From positions 1 to 8,688 of the forward strand of contig CALGFL010000218.1 of assembly GCA_937881145.1 (NCBI GenBank): a DNA stretch of 8,688 nucleotides, written 5' to 3'. Under the pieces are notes generated by a model. That model saw nothing but the letters and a program-made list of their open reading frames with translations. It did not search any database and was not told the origin of the DNA. Below are positions 1 to 6,753 of this stretch, in pieces (positions within the stretch are counted from its first letter, which is position 1; every line of letters starts with the position of its first letter). The position numbers and the translations under genes were made by a program. The stretch comes from an uncultured Bordetella sp. (GTDB lineage: Bacteria; Pseudomonadota; Gammaproteobacteria; Burkholderiales; Burkholderiaceae_B).

Positions 1-2770
1 ACAGCGTGCGCGCAATCGCGTCCCACATCGACCACGCCTGCTGAGCCAGGAAAACGATCGAAAAGGCGACCCGCGCCAACGCCAGGCGCAAATCGGCCAG
101 CCAGGTGCGCAGCAGGCTCCTGGCCGTCATTTTCACGTGCGTACGCCTCCAGCGCGGCACGAGCGCACCGAGCACGGGCAGCAGCGAGGGCAATCCGATC
201 GTCGCCACCACATAGGCGCTCCAGAGCAGCGCCGCCGAAAACGGCAAGGTCCAGCCGACCAATAAGGCGACGAAGGCCGCGGGGGCCACCAGCGTGCGGC
301 GCAAGTTGTCCAGAATCTTCCAACGACCGGTGGCCTGCAGCGTCCGGTCGGCCTGGTGGCGCGCGCCAACGAGCCAAGGCAGCAATTGCCAGTCGCCGCG
401 CGCCCAACGATGCTGGCGGGCCACGGCGACATCGTAGCGGGCCGGAAATGCCTCGACGACTTCGATGTCCGATGCCAAGCCCGCCCGCGCGAAAATTCCT
501 TCAAACAGGTCGTGGCTGAGCATCGTGTTGTTCGGCACCCGGCCGGCCAGGGCGAGCTCGAAGGCATCGACGTCGTAGATTCCCTTGCCCACGTACGAGC
601 CTTCGTCGAACAGATCCTGATACACGTCGGATACGGCCGCGGCGTAGGGATCGATCCCGCTCGGGCTCGACAAGATGCGCTGAAACAGCGAGCCCTCGGC
701 GCCGACAGGCAATGATGGCGTGACACGAGGCTGCAGCACGCCATAACCTTCGACGACGCGCTGGCTCGCCGCATCGAACACCGGTTGGTTGAGCGGATGC
801 GCCATCTTTCCGATCAGCCGGCGAACCGTATCGCGCGGCAAACGAGTGTCCGCATCGAGCGTGATTACATAGCGCACTTGCGGCGGCACGGTCGGCGCAT
901 GTCCGTCAATGGCAACGAACGAAGTGTCCGACGCGCCGCGCAGCAGACGATTCAACTCGTGCAGCTTGCCGCGCTTGCGCTCCCAACCCATCCACTGCTT
1001 TTGCTTGCTCTTCCAGCTGCGCCGCCGATGCAGCAGCAGGAAGCGCGCGCTGTCCTGCGTAGCCGGATAGCGCCGGTTCAATTCCGCGATCCTCGTGGCC
1101 GCGGCGGCCAGCAGGGATTGGTCGCCATCGGCCTGCTCGGTCGGGGAATCCGTCCAGTCCGACAGCAATGCGTAGTAGATCTCGCCCGCCCCACTGGCCA
1201 GATGATGAATCTCCAGCCGCTCGATCTGTTCGGCCAGCGCAGCCTGGGTGGTCAGCAGAGTCGGCACGGCCACGACCGTGCGCAGCGCGGCGGGAACGCC
1301 ATCGCGCAGCGCCAGTCCCGGCAGAACGACCGCGTTGACGTCGCGCATTACACCCCGATTGGCAAACGCCACGGCCGCGTCCAGCGCGGGCAGGAATCCC
1401 GCCAGGCCCAGCAAGGCCAGCCAGCCTGGCTGGGGCACAAAGCCGGCCAGCAGCGCCAGGACGCCGGCCAACAGCAGCGCCGCGAGCAACAGGATGCGGA
1501 TGATGTAGCCGCCCAGACCGGCGCGGCGCGTGAAGCAGTGCCGCCATAGCGTCGCCGGCGGGCGATAGCCGACCTCGGTCTCGAAAGCATGCCGGCCCGC
1601 CCCCAGCAAGTAATAACCGGGATCGGCGGCATGCCGGCGCATCGCTCGCGCAGCGCCGGACTCGTCGGCCGCCGTGCCTTGCGCGGCAGCCTGCGCGGCA
1701 GCGACGGCGCGGTTGGCGATGTCTATCTCGCTCGTCGATGAACCGCGCGACAGCATTTCGATTTCGCCGCGATACAAGTTGCGCGTGGTGAAATCCATAT
1801 CGGCGAATCCCGGGGAAACGCGCAAACACTCGTCGACCAGACTCATGCTTTCGAACAGATCGCTCCAGTCCACATCGGAAATCAGACGCATGCTCGTAAT
1901 CACGTTGCGCACCGTCAGGCTGGCCGCGCTCTGATTCTGGTGCACCGCGGCCACGATCCGGTCCGCCGTGGTGTTCTGGGCGATCAGACGTGCGTGCAGC
2001 CATGCAATGGCCGGCATCGCCTCCTGGTCCTGGTCGTGCAGCCGCTGGATCAACTGCACTGCAAAGGTATCGTGCGAAACCGATCTGCCGTAGCGCACCA
2101 GCAGGGTTTCGATGGCCTGCGGCGCGTGGCCGCTCACGCCGAGCAGGCGATCGGCCATCGCATCGGCGTCCAGCCGCGCAATGCGGCCGTCGGTGATTTC
2201 GTCGGCCAGGCGCCGAAGGTTCTCGATCAGCACGATGCGCAGCGTAATCGCCACTGCCCAAAGTTCGCCGATAGTCAGCGGCTGCACGGTCTGGTAGGCC
2301 TGCACGAACCGGCACAGCAAGTCGGAGTCGAAATGACTGTCGGTATGCGCAATGAACGCCCACGCAAGGCCGAACACGCGCGGGTAGCCGGCGAACGAGC
2401 CGGCGCCCAGCTTGGGCAATTGCCGGTAGTAGCTGGCAGGCAAGTCGTCGCGAATCTGGCGGACCTGCTTTTCAACCAGATGGTAGTTGTCGAGCAGCCA
2501 CTCCGCGGCCGGGGTGATCGCCTCGCCATTTCCCGCCGCCGTCACCGTCGTTTCATAGGCCCGCAAGAGATGGTGCGCGTTGTCCTTGAGCCGCGCCGTC
2601 AGCGAGGGGCCGGAGGAAGGCCGCTCCAGGATGAATTGCGCGCCGGCGAGGCTGCGCGCGTGCTGCATCAGCCGCTCTTCGCCGAACAGTTCATCGCGTA
2701 CCGGCGCGATGCTATTCCATGGCGACGATTTCTTCCGGTTCCATGCGGCACGTACAAACTGGAACATCAT
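1..2770 (-). CDS. ndvB: Cyclic beta-1,2-glucan synthase, N-terminal 923 residues (3' end beyond window)
   Basis: Inner-membrane enzyme of the NdvB/ChvB/Cgs family. The family polymerises UDP-glucose into beta-1,2-glucan and cyclises it for export to the periplasm, where the glucans act in osmoadaptation and host interaction. One frame is open from ATG 2770 to the left edge. Visible order: a soluble N-terminal region (1-420), a hydrophobic pair (about 421-462), a GT84-type glycosyltransferase domain, then further hydrophobic segments (about 827-872 and 897-918). Catalytic signatures are TLDADT (D639, D641), LSHDLFEG (D754) and RQHRWARGDW (785-794). The family is usually about 2,800-2,900 residues, so about two thirds, including the expected C-terminal GH94-like phosphorylase domain, lies outside the window. 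The start overlaps the upstream slipin stop as TGATG and has no strong Shine-Dalgarno, which suggests translational coupling. A second ATG follows directly. Family call is firm; the symbol is by family. Confidence 0.93.
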   Translation of the reverse strand, partial: MMFQFVRAAWNRKKSSPWNSIAPVRDELFGEERLMQHARSLAGAQFILERPSSGPSLTARLKDNAHHLLRAYETTVTAAGNGEAITPAAEWLLDNYHLVEKQVRQIRDDLPASYYRQLPKLGAGSFAGYPRVFGLAWAFIAHTDSHFDSDLLCRFVQAYQTVQPLTIGELWAVAITLRIVLIENLRRLADEITDGRIARLDADAMADRLLGVSGHAPQAIETLLVRYGRSVSHDTFAVQLIQRLHDQDQEAMPAIAWLHARLIAQNTTADRIVAAVHQNQSAASLTVRNVITSMRLISDVDWSDLFESMSLVDECLRVSPGFADMDFTTRNLYRGEIEMLSRGSSTSEIDIANRAVAAAQAAAQGTAADESGAARAMRRHAADPGYYLLGAGRHAFETEVGYRPPATLWRHCFTRRAGLGGYIIRILLLAALLLAGVLALLAGFVPQPGWLALLGLAGFLPALDAAVAFANRGVMRDVNAVVLPGLALRDGVPAALRTVVAVPTLLTTQAALAEQIERLEIHHLASGAGEIYYALLSDWTDSPTEQADGDQSLLAAAATRIAELNRRYPATQDSARFLLLHRRRSWKSKQKQWMGWERKRGKLHELNRLLRGASDTSFVAIDGHAPTVPPQVRYVITLDADTRLPRDTVRRLIGKMAHPLNQPVFDAASQRVVEGYGVLQPRVTPSLPVGAEGSLFQRILSSPSGIDPYAAAVSDVYQDLFDEGSYVGKGIYDVDAFELALAGRVPNNTMLSHDLFEGIFARAGLASDIEVVEAFPARYDVAVARQHRWARGDWQLLPWLVGARHQADRTLQATGRWKILDNLRRTLVAPAAFVALLVGWTLPFSAALLWSAYVVATIGLPSLLPVLGALVPRWRRTHVKMTARSLLRTWLADLRLALARVAFSIVFLAQQAWSMWDAIARTL

Positions 2771-3648
2771 CAGGCTGCGGTCTTGAGCGGGGTGGCCAGC
2801 GCGTCCCGGCCGGTAACGATGTCCCGGCCGGCGACGGCGAGCGCCAATGCCGGATTCAGACTATCGACCATCGAAGTCGGCATGAGGATGGTCGCGCCCC
2901 GCTCCTTGGTCGTTTCGTAAATAATGTTCATAGCCCGCAGCTGCAGCGCGCCGGGCTGGCTTTCGTAGACCCGCGCCGCTTCCACGAAATTCGAGGCGAT
3001 CGCCGCTTCCGCCGACCCCAGAATGACGCGTGCCTGCTTTTCGCGCTCGGCCTGCGCCTGGCGCGACATCGCATCCTGCAGCGCGACCGGAATCGCGACA
3101 TCCCGGATCTCCACGGAGCTGACCGCGATGCCCCATGCGGCCGTCTTGCCTTCTATCTCGGCGCGCAGATGCGAGTCGGCCTCGACGCGATCCGAGAGCA
3201 GCGTGGATAGCATCGAAGCGCCGATCAACTCGCGCAAGGTGGTCTGGGCGACGCGGTCGATGGCCTGGCGATAATCGGTGATGGACAGAGCCGCCTTCTC
3301 TGCGTCGCTGACATGCCAGAAGATGATCGCATCGACATTGACCGGCACCGTATCCTTGGTCAATGCCTGTTCCGCGTTGAATGCCGTGGTCTGGATCCGT
3401 TCGTCGATGACCGCCACGATGCGATCGAGCAAGGGAATGATCATGAAGAACCCGGCCCCCTTGACGCCCTGCAGCTTGCCGAGCCTGAGGATCACGAACT
3501 TCTCCCATACATTGGCTACCTTGGCCGACAGGCCGACGAGGACTCCAATGACAATGAGGACAAGGCCCAGATAAAAATTGATCCATTGGCCGGTGGCGAT
3601 ACCGGCCAGGACAATCACAAAAGACAGGAAAAATGGAATCTGGTTCAT
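2770..3648 (-). CDS. Slipin / stomatin-like SPFH (band 7) membrane protein
   Basis: This 292-residue SPFH-domain protein of the slipin type is anchored in the inner membrane. The family forms large oligomers that organise membrane microdomains and often scaffold partner proteins or proteases. Two hydrophobic segments lie at the N-terminus (about 5-21 and 26-42). Next come the SPFH core (about 45-215), with FVILRLGKLQGVKGAGFF and the hallmark EIRDVAIPVALQDAM, and an Ala/Glu/Arg-rich helix (RQAQAEREKQARVILGSAEAA) that probably forms a coiled coil. The C-terminal tail matches slipins in style. ATG 3648 is preceded by GAGG at 3661-3658, nine bases upstream. The stop overlaps the start of the glucan synthase, so the two are almost certainly co-transcribed. 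Slipins usually sit beside an NfeD-type gene; none is visible here. The specific partner is unknown, and pairing with a glucan synthase is only suggestive. Confidence 0.9.
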   Translation of the reverse strand: MNQIPFFLSFVIVLAGIATGQWINFYLGLVLIVIGVLVGLSAKVANVWEKFVILRLGKLQGVKGAGFFMIIPLLDRIVAVIDERIQTTAFNAEQALTKDTVPVNVDAIIFWHVSDAEKAALSITDYRQAIDRVAQTTLRELIGASMLSTLLSDRVEADSHLRAEIEGKTAAWGIAVSSVEIRDVAIPVALQDAMSRQAQAEREKQARVILGSAEAAIASNFVEAARVYESQPGALQLRAMNIIYETTKERGATILMPTSMVDSLNPALALAVAGRDIVTGRDALATPLKTAA

Positions 3649-3828
3649 GGCGATCGACCTCGTTTAATCAGTGCCGGAAAGAGCAAGGCACACAACACAC
3701 AGTGTTCATTTCCCAGGCCCGAGTCTGTACGTTGCCGTACCCAATGGCGAGCTTGCTTTTGGAGGTAATTGCGCGCATGGTGAATCGATCTTTGCATCCT
3801 TCCCATCGCTGCGTTCGCGAGGTCCCAC
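3649..3828. promoter_or_regulatory. Divergent intergenic control region between slipin and transaldolase
   Basis: These 180 bases separate two head-to-head genes and must carry promoters for both directions. No strong sigma-70 boxes could be picked out by eye. Two dyads are visible: AACAC-ACA-GTGTT at 3694-3706 and TGTACG-TTGC-CGTACC at 3726-3741. The second recurs elsewhere in the window and is listed separately. The ribosome binding sites are GAGG at 3661-3658 for the slipin and GAGGT at 3819-3823 for transaldolase. No convincing small gene is seen. Confidence 0.6.
3726..3741. promoter_or_regulatory. Putative operator, dyad TGTACG-N4-CGTACC, copy 1 (upstream of tal)
   Basis: The sequence TGTACGTTGCCGTACC contains a perfect inverted repeat, GTACG/CGTAC, with a four-base spacer. 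It lies 87 bases before the transaldolase ATG and 77 bases from the slipin ATG, so it could act on either. The same 12 fixed bases occur at 7138-7153, and a degenerate form occurs at 4956-4971. The size and symmetry suit a dimeric helix-turn-helix regulator. I do not recognise the regulator. Confidence 0.45.
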
Positions 3829-4902
3829 ATGAAAGCGACTACCCGGCTTCACGCCCTGGGCCAAAGCCTATGGCTCGACAACATCACACGCGATCTATTG
3901 ACCAGCGGCACGCTCGATCGCTACCGAACCGAACTCTGCATAACCGGCTTGACGTCCAATCCGACCGTCTTCGATCACGCCATACGGAACACGAACGCCT
4001 ACGACGAGGCCATCGGCTGGAAGATCCGGCAAGGCATGCCGTGCGAGGCGCTGTTCTTCGAACTGGCGATCGAAGACCTGACGCGCGCGGCCACGCTATT
4101 TCGCCTCGTCCATGAGGCAAGCCACGGCGTGGACGGCTGGGTTTCGCTGGAGGTTTCTCCGCTGCTGGCCGACGACACCGCGGGAACCATCGAAAAAGCC
4201 AGGCAGCTTCACGACAGCGCTCAATGCAACAACCTTTTCATCAAGGTCCCAGGCACGGCAGCGGGAATCCAGGCTATCGAGGCGCTGATCTTCGCCGGCG
4301 TGCCGATCAACGTCACGCTGCTGTTTTCCCGCGAGCACTATGTCGCCGCGGCCGACGCCTACGAACGCGGCGTCCGGCGCAGAATAGCGGCGGGCCTGGA
4401 CCCGAAAGTGCACTGCGTGGCATCGATATTCGTCAGCCGATGGGACCAGGCCGTCAAGGACAAGATTCCGTCCGCGCTGCGCAACCGCCTGGGCATCAAC
4501 GTCGCAAAGCAAGTCTATAAAACCTATCGAGAACGGCTGCTTGCGCCGCCATGGCGCGACCTGGCCAGAAAAGGCGCCCTGCCCCAGCGCCTGCTGTGGG
4601 CCAGCACGGGAACGAAAGATCCGCAGCTGCGCGGCGGATACTACGTCCAGGCGCTTGCCGCGCCGCACACGATCAATACCATTCCGGAAAAGACCTTGGT
4701 CGAATTCGCCGAGCGGGGCGAGGTAAGCGGCGTGATGCGGGAGGACGGAGGCGACTCCGAATCCATGCTTGCCGAATTCGCGCAGGCAGGCGTCGACGTC
4801 GCCGCGGTCGCCGCGCAGCTCCAGGACGAAGGCCGGCTTTCATTCATCCGGTCCTGGAACGATCTGATGACCCTCATCGCGGCGAAAGGAAAATCCACCT
4901 GA
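3829..4902 (+). CDS. tal: Transaldolase
   Basis: Cytoplasmic enzyme of the non-oxidative pentose phosphate pathway. It moves a dihydroxyacetone unit from sedoheptulose 7-phosphate to glyceraldehyde 3-phosphate through a Schiff base. The 357 residues fit the longer subfamily known from actinobacteria and cyanobacteria (about 360-375). Motifs are WLDNI with the catalytic Asp (D17), ITGLTSNPTVF (38-48), SLEVSP with E108, and NLFIKVPGT with the Schiff-base lysine K139. Further along are INVTLLFS, LLWASTGTKDP and the C-terminal SWNDLM. The start has GAGGT at 3819-3823, five bases before ATG. The gene stands alone: a strong terminator follows at 4906-4949. A dyad operator candidate lies upstream, shared with the SYLF-transketolase unit, so tal and tkt may be co-regulated although separated by about 3 kb. 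Confidence 0.95.
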   Translation: MKATTRLHALGQSLWLDNITRDLLTSGTLDRYRTELCITGLTSNPTVFDHAIRNTNAYDEAIGWKIRQGMPCEALFFELAIEDLTRAATLFRLVHEASHGVDGWVSLEVSPLLADDTAGTIEKARQLHDSAQCNNLFIKVPGTAAGIQAIEALIFAGVPINVTLLFSREHYVAAADAYERGVRRRIAAGLDPKVHCVASIFVSRWDQAVKDKIPSALRNRLGINVAKQVYKTYRERLLAPPWRDLARKGALPQRLLWASTGTKDPQLRGGYYVQALAAPHTINTIPEKTLVEFAERGEVSGVMREDGGDSESMLAEFAQAGVDVAAVAAQLQDEGRLSFIRSWNDLMTLIAAKGKST

Positions 4903-4905
4903 CCC

Positions 4906-4949
4906 AGTCCGTTCGCGCAGGGGACGACCCTGCATCCGGACTTTATTTT
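4906..4949 (+). terminator. Rho-independent terminator after transaldolase
   Basis: Two nested perfect stems are visible. The outer stem is AGTCCG (4906-4911) with CGGACT (4937-4942). The inner stem is GCAGGG (4917-4922) with CCCTGC (4928-4933), around the loop GACGA. An asymmetric internal loop (5 and 3 bases) separates them. The outer stem runs straight into the T-rich tract TTATTTT (4943-4949). It starts three bases after the transaldolase stop, so it should end that transcript and isolate the next gene. Confidence 0.8.
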
Positions 4950-4955
4950 GATCTA

Positions 4956-4971
4956 TGCCCGCTAGCGTACC
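4956..4971. promoter_or_regulatory. Putative operator, degenerate copy of the TGTACG-N4-CGTACC dyad
   Basis: TGCCCGCTAGCGTACC keeps the right half (CGTACC) exactly and four of six bases of the left half. It sits just after the transaldolase terminator and 62 bases before the collagen-like lipoprotein ATG. That spacing is close to the 58 bases seen for the exact copy before the SYLF gene. On its own it would not be noticed; support comes only from the two exact copies. Confidence 0.25.
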
Positions 4972-5033
4972 GAATAGGCCGTGACATCCCCGTAGCGTCT
5001 CATCATTCATGCAGACCAACAAAAGGAGTCATC

Positions 5034-5297
5034 ATGAAATATTCGAAGCTGATTGTCACTGCCCTAACCACGCTCGCACTGGGCGCGTGTACGGGCCCCC
5101 AGGGTCCCCAGGGCATGACGGGCAATACCGGGCAGCAAGGGGAGTCGGGATACGGCGGCGCCGCCGGGGCGACAGGCGCAACCGGGGCCACCGGTGATAC
5201 GGGCGCAACGGGTACGACGGGAGCAAGAGGCAGGAACGGCGCAAACGGCACCACCACCAGCACCGACGGTGCCGTGGTCATCGTCCCGGCTCGCTAA
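5034..5297 (+). CDS. Small collagen-like (Gly-X-Y repeat) lipoprotein
   Basis: Predicted lipoprotein of 87 residues. A short signal peptide (MKYSKLIVTALTTLALGAC) ends in the lipobox LGAC, with C19 as the lipidated residue. After Thr20 come 18 uninterrupted Gly-X-Y triplets (residues 21-74), beginning GPQGPQGMTGNTGQQ and including GATGATGATGDTGATGTTG, then the short tail TSTDGAVVIVPAR. The repeat is the signature of a collagen triple helix, so a surface or periplasmic trimer tethered by lipid is likely. The X-Y positions are Thr/Ala/Gln-rich and proline-poor, as in bacterial collagen-like proteins that lack hydroxyproline. The start is well set by AAGGAG at 5023-5028, five bases before ATG. 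The transporter gene follows after 24 bases with no terminator, so the two probably share a transcript. Function is unknown. Confidence 0.85.
   Translation: MKYSKLIVTALTTLALGACTGPQGPQGMTGNTGQQGESGYGGAAGATGATGATGDTGATGTTGARGRNGANGTTTSTDGAVVIVPAR
5094..5255 (+). repeat. Tandem 9-base Gly-X-Y coding repeat (18 units)
   Basis: This stretch encodes 18 consecutive Gly-X-Y triplets. At DNA level the centre (about 5166-5225) is a run of imperfect 9-base units, mostly variants of GGC-GCA-ACG. Such near-identical units can change number by slippage, so repeat count may vary between strains. Confidence 0.8.
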
Positions 5298-5321
5298 GGC
5301 TGGCGCAAGACCCGGCGCCTC

Positions 5322-6611
5322 ATGGACACGCCGATACCGGATCCGGTGAAGCAGCCGGATCGCCCCAAGCTGCTCCAGGTTATGGGGCCCGGCCTGATTA
5401 CCGGCGCCTCCGACGACGATCCGAGCGGCATAGCCACCTATTCGCAGATCGGCGCCAAGTTCGGCTACGGACTTGCCTGGACCATGCTGCTGAGCTATCC
5501 GCTGATGGTGGCGATCCAGGAAATCAGCGCCCGCATCGGCCGCATAACCGGCTACGGCATCGCCGGCAATTTGCGTCGCCACTACCCGGCATGGCTGTCC
5601 AGCGGCATCGTCGGATTATTGCTGGTCGCCAACATCATCAATCTGGGCGCCGACCTGGGCGCAATGGGCGCCGCGCTCAAGCTGCTGATCGACGGCCCCG
5701 CCCTGCTGTATGTCTGTCTGTTCGGGCTGCTATCGGTCACGCTGGAAATCTTCACCCGCTATGCCCGCTACGTGTCGGTCCTCAAGTGGCTTTGCCTGTC
5801 GCTGTTCAGCTATGTGATTTGCGCTTTCGTCGTGCGGGTTCCCTGGGACCAGGTCGCCTGGGCCGTCATCCGGCCGCCGCTGTCATTCAAGCCCGACTAT
5901 ATCGTCGCCATCGTCGCGGTCATGGGAACGACCATCAGTCCCTATCTTTTCTTCTGGCAGGCCGAGCAGGAAGTCGAAGACGAGAAAGAGCGGCCCTGGG
6001 CAAGCGAGCTCACTCGCGCACCGTGGCAGGCGCGCGCTGAATTCGCACGCATCCGCATCGACACCTACATCGGCATGGCGATATCGAACATCATCGCTTT
6101 TTTCATCATCATCACGACCGCGACGACACTGCACGCGCACGGCCACACCGACATCCAGACCTCGGCGCAGGCCGCCGAAGCCTTGCGGGCCGTGGCCGGA
6201 CGCTTCACGTTCATCGTTTTCTCGGCAGGCATACTCGGCACCGGCATGCTGACGCTTCCCGTACTCGCCGGCTCGGCCGCCTACGCCGTGGGAGAACTGC
6301 TCTCCTGGCGCGTCGGTCTCGCACGCCGGCCCGGACAAGCCAAGGCTTTTTATGCCGTCATTCTCGTGGCCACCGTGGTCGGCGTCGGCTTGAACTTCAC
6401 GGCCATCGATCCCGTGAAAGCGCTGTACTGGAGCGCTGTCCTCAATGGCGTGGTGGCGGTTCCGGTCATGGCCGTCATGATGCATCTCTCGATGCGCAAA
6501 GCCATCATGAGCACCTTCACGCTGCCGCCCGTGCTGCGCATTCTCGGCTGGATCGCGACCTTCGTGATGGCTGCGACGGTGGCCGCCATGGCCGTCACGT
6601 GGGTCGCATGA
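5322..6611 (+). CDS. Nramp-family (SLC11-like) divalent metal transporter, divergent metal-site motifs
   Basis: Integral inner-membrane transporter of 429 residues with the Nramp fold, roughly eleven hydrophobic segments. The family imports divalent metal ions, usually with protons. The first helix carries GPGLITGASDDDPSGIATYS (22-41), so the usual DPGN motif is DPSG (33-36). The sixth helix region reads GTTISPYLFFWQ (202-213), where classical transporters have MPHN. Thus the metal-binding Asn and Met appear as G36 and S206 and the conserved His as Y208, while D33 is kept. A charged cytoplasmic loop follows (about 214-245). This resembles the non-classical Nramp-related clades rather than MntH; magnesium or another ion is possible, but the substrate cannot be read from sequence. 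The start is ATG 5322, with no clear Shine-Dalgarno. It lies 24 bases after, and in frame with, the lipoprotein stop, so re-initiation is likely. Confidence 0.88.
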   Translation: MDTPIPDPVKQPDRPKLLQVMGPGLITGASDDDPSGIATYSQIGAKFGYGLAWTMLLSYPLMVAIQEISARIGRITGYGIAGNLRRHYPAWLSSGIVGLLLVANIINLGADLGAMGAALKLLIDGPALLYVCLFGLLSVTLEIFTRYARYVSVLKWLCLSLFSYVICAFVVRVPWDQVAWAVIRPPLSFKPDYIVAIVAVMGTTISPYLFFWQAEQEVEDEKERPWASELTRAPWQARAEFARIRIDTYIGMAISNIIAFFIIITTATTLHAHGHTDIQTSAQAAEALRAVAGRFTFIVFSAGILGTGMLTLPVLAGSAAYAVGELLSWRVGLARRPGQAKAFYAVILVATVVGVGLNFTAIDPVKALYWSAVLNGVVAVPVMAVMMHLSMRKAIMSTFTLPPVLRILGWIATFVMAATVAAMAVTWVA

Positions 6612-6614
6612 CCG

Positions 6615-6631
6615 GCTGGCGCGCTGCCAGC
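6615..6631 (+). other. Hairpin just after the transporter stop
   Basis: GCTGGC (6615-6620) and GCCAGC (6626-6631) form a perfect 6-base stem with a 5-base loop, three bases after the TGA. No T-rich tract follows, so it is not a classical Rho-independent terminator. It could stabilise the 3' end of the message or act with Rho. Confidence 0.4.
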
Positions 6632-6717
6632 GTCCGCTATCGCACAGATGCCGCATGAAAATAAGAACATAAGTGATCTCGTGGTCGAACACTCGCGGCG
6701 TTCGCGTTTTGCGAAAG

Positions 6718-6734
6718 CTTCGGTTCCTCCGAAG
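6718..6734 (+). other. Leader hairpin before the Spy-like remnant
   Basis: CTTCGG (6718-6723) pairs with CCGAAG (6729-6734) around TTCCT, 19 bases before the ATG at 6754. A neighbouring dyad, TTCGC-GTTTT-GCGAA, lies at 6701-6715. Together they could form a structured 5' leader or protein-binding sites. No known riboswitch class is recognised. Confidence 0.3.
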
Positions 6735-6753
6735 AATTCCCTGGAGATTCGCG

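Noticed and set aside
906..2363. A 485-codon open frame on the minus strand, overlapping the glucan synthase
   Set aside because: It is a shifted frame of the same strand. Its translation is low-complexity Arg/Ala/Gly-rich, while the neighbouring frame gives clear glucan synthase motifs and stays open to the edge.
1940..2920. A 326-codon open frame on the plus strand
   Set aside because: It is antisense to the glucan synthase and slipin and shows no domain, signal or ribosome binding site. Long antisense frames are common in GC-rich DNA.
4948..4953. TTGATC as an FNR half-site or -35 box before the collagen-like gene
   Set aside because: No matching second half-site or convincing -10 box lies at the right spacing, and it overlaps the terminator T tract.
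5094..5255. Tandem repeat as a CRISPR or satellite array
   Set aside because: The 9-base periodicity is explained fully by Gly-X-Y codons in a gene with a good start and lipobox.
6648..6753. N-terminal extension of the Spy-like C-terminal frame from ATG 6648
   Set aside because: The extension (MPHENKNISDLV onward) is not an export signal and has no good ribosome binding site. The signal peptide in the other frame is far more convincing.
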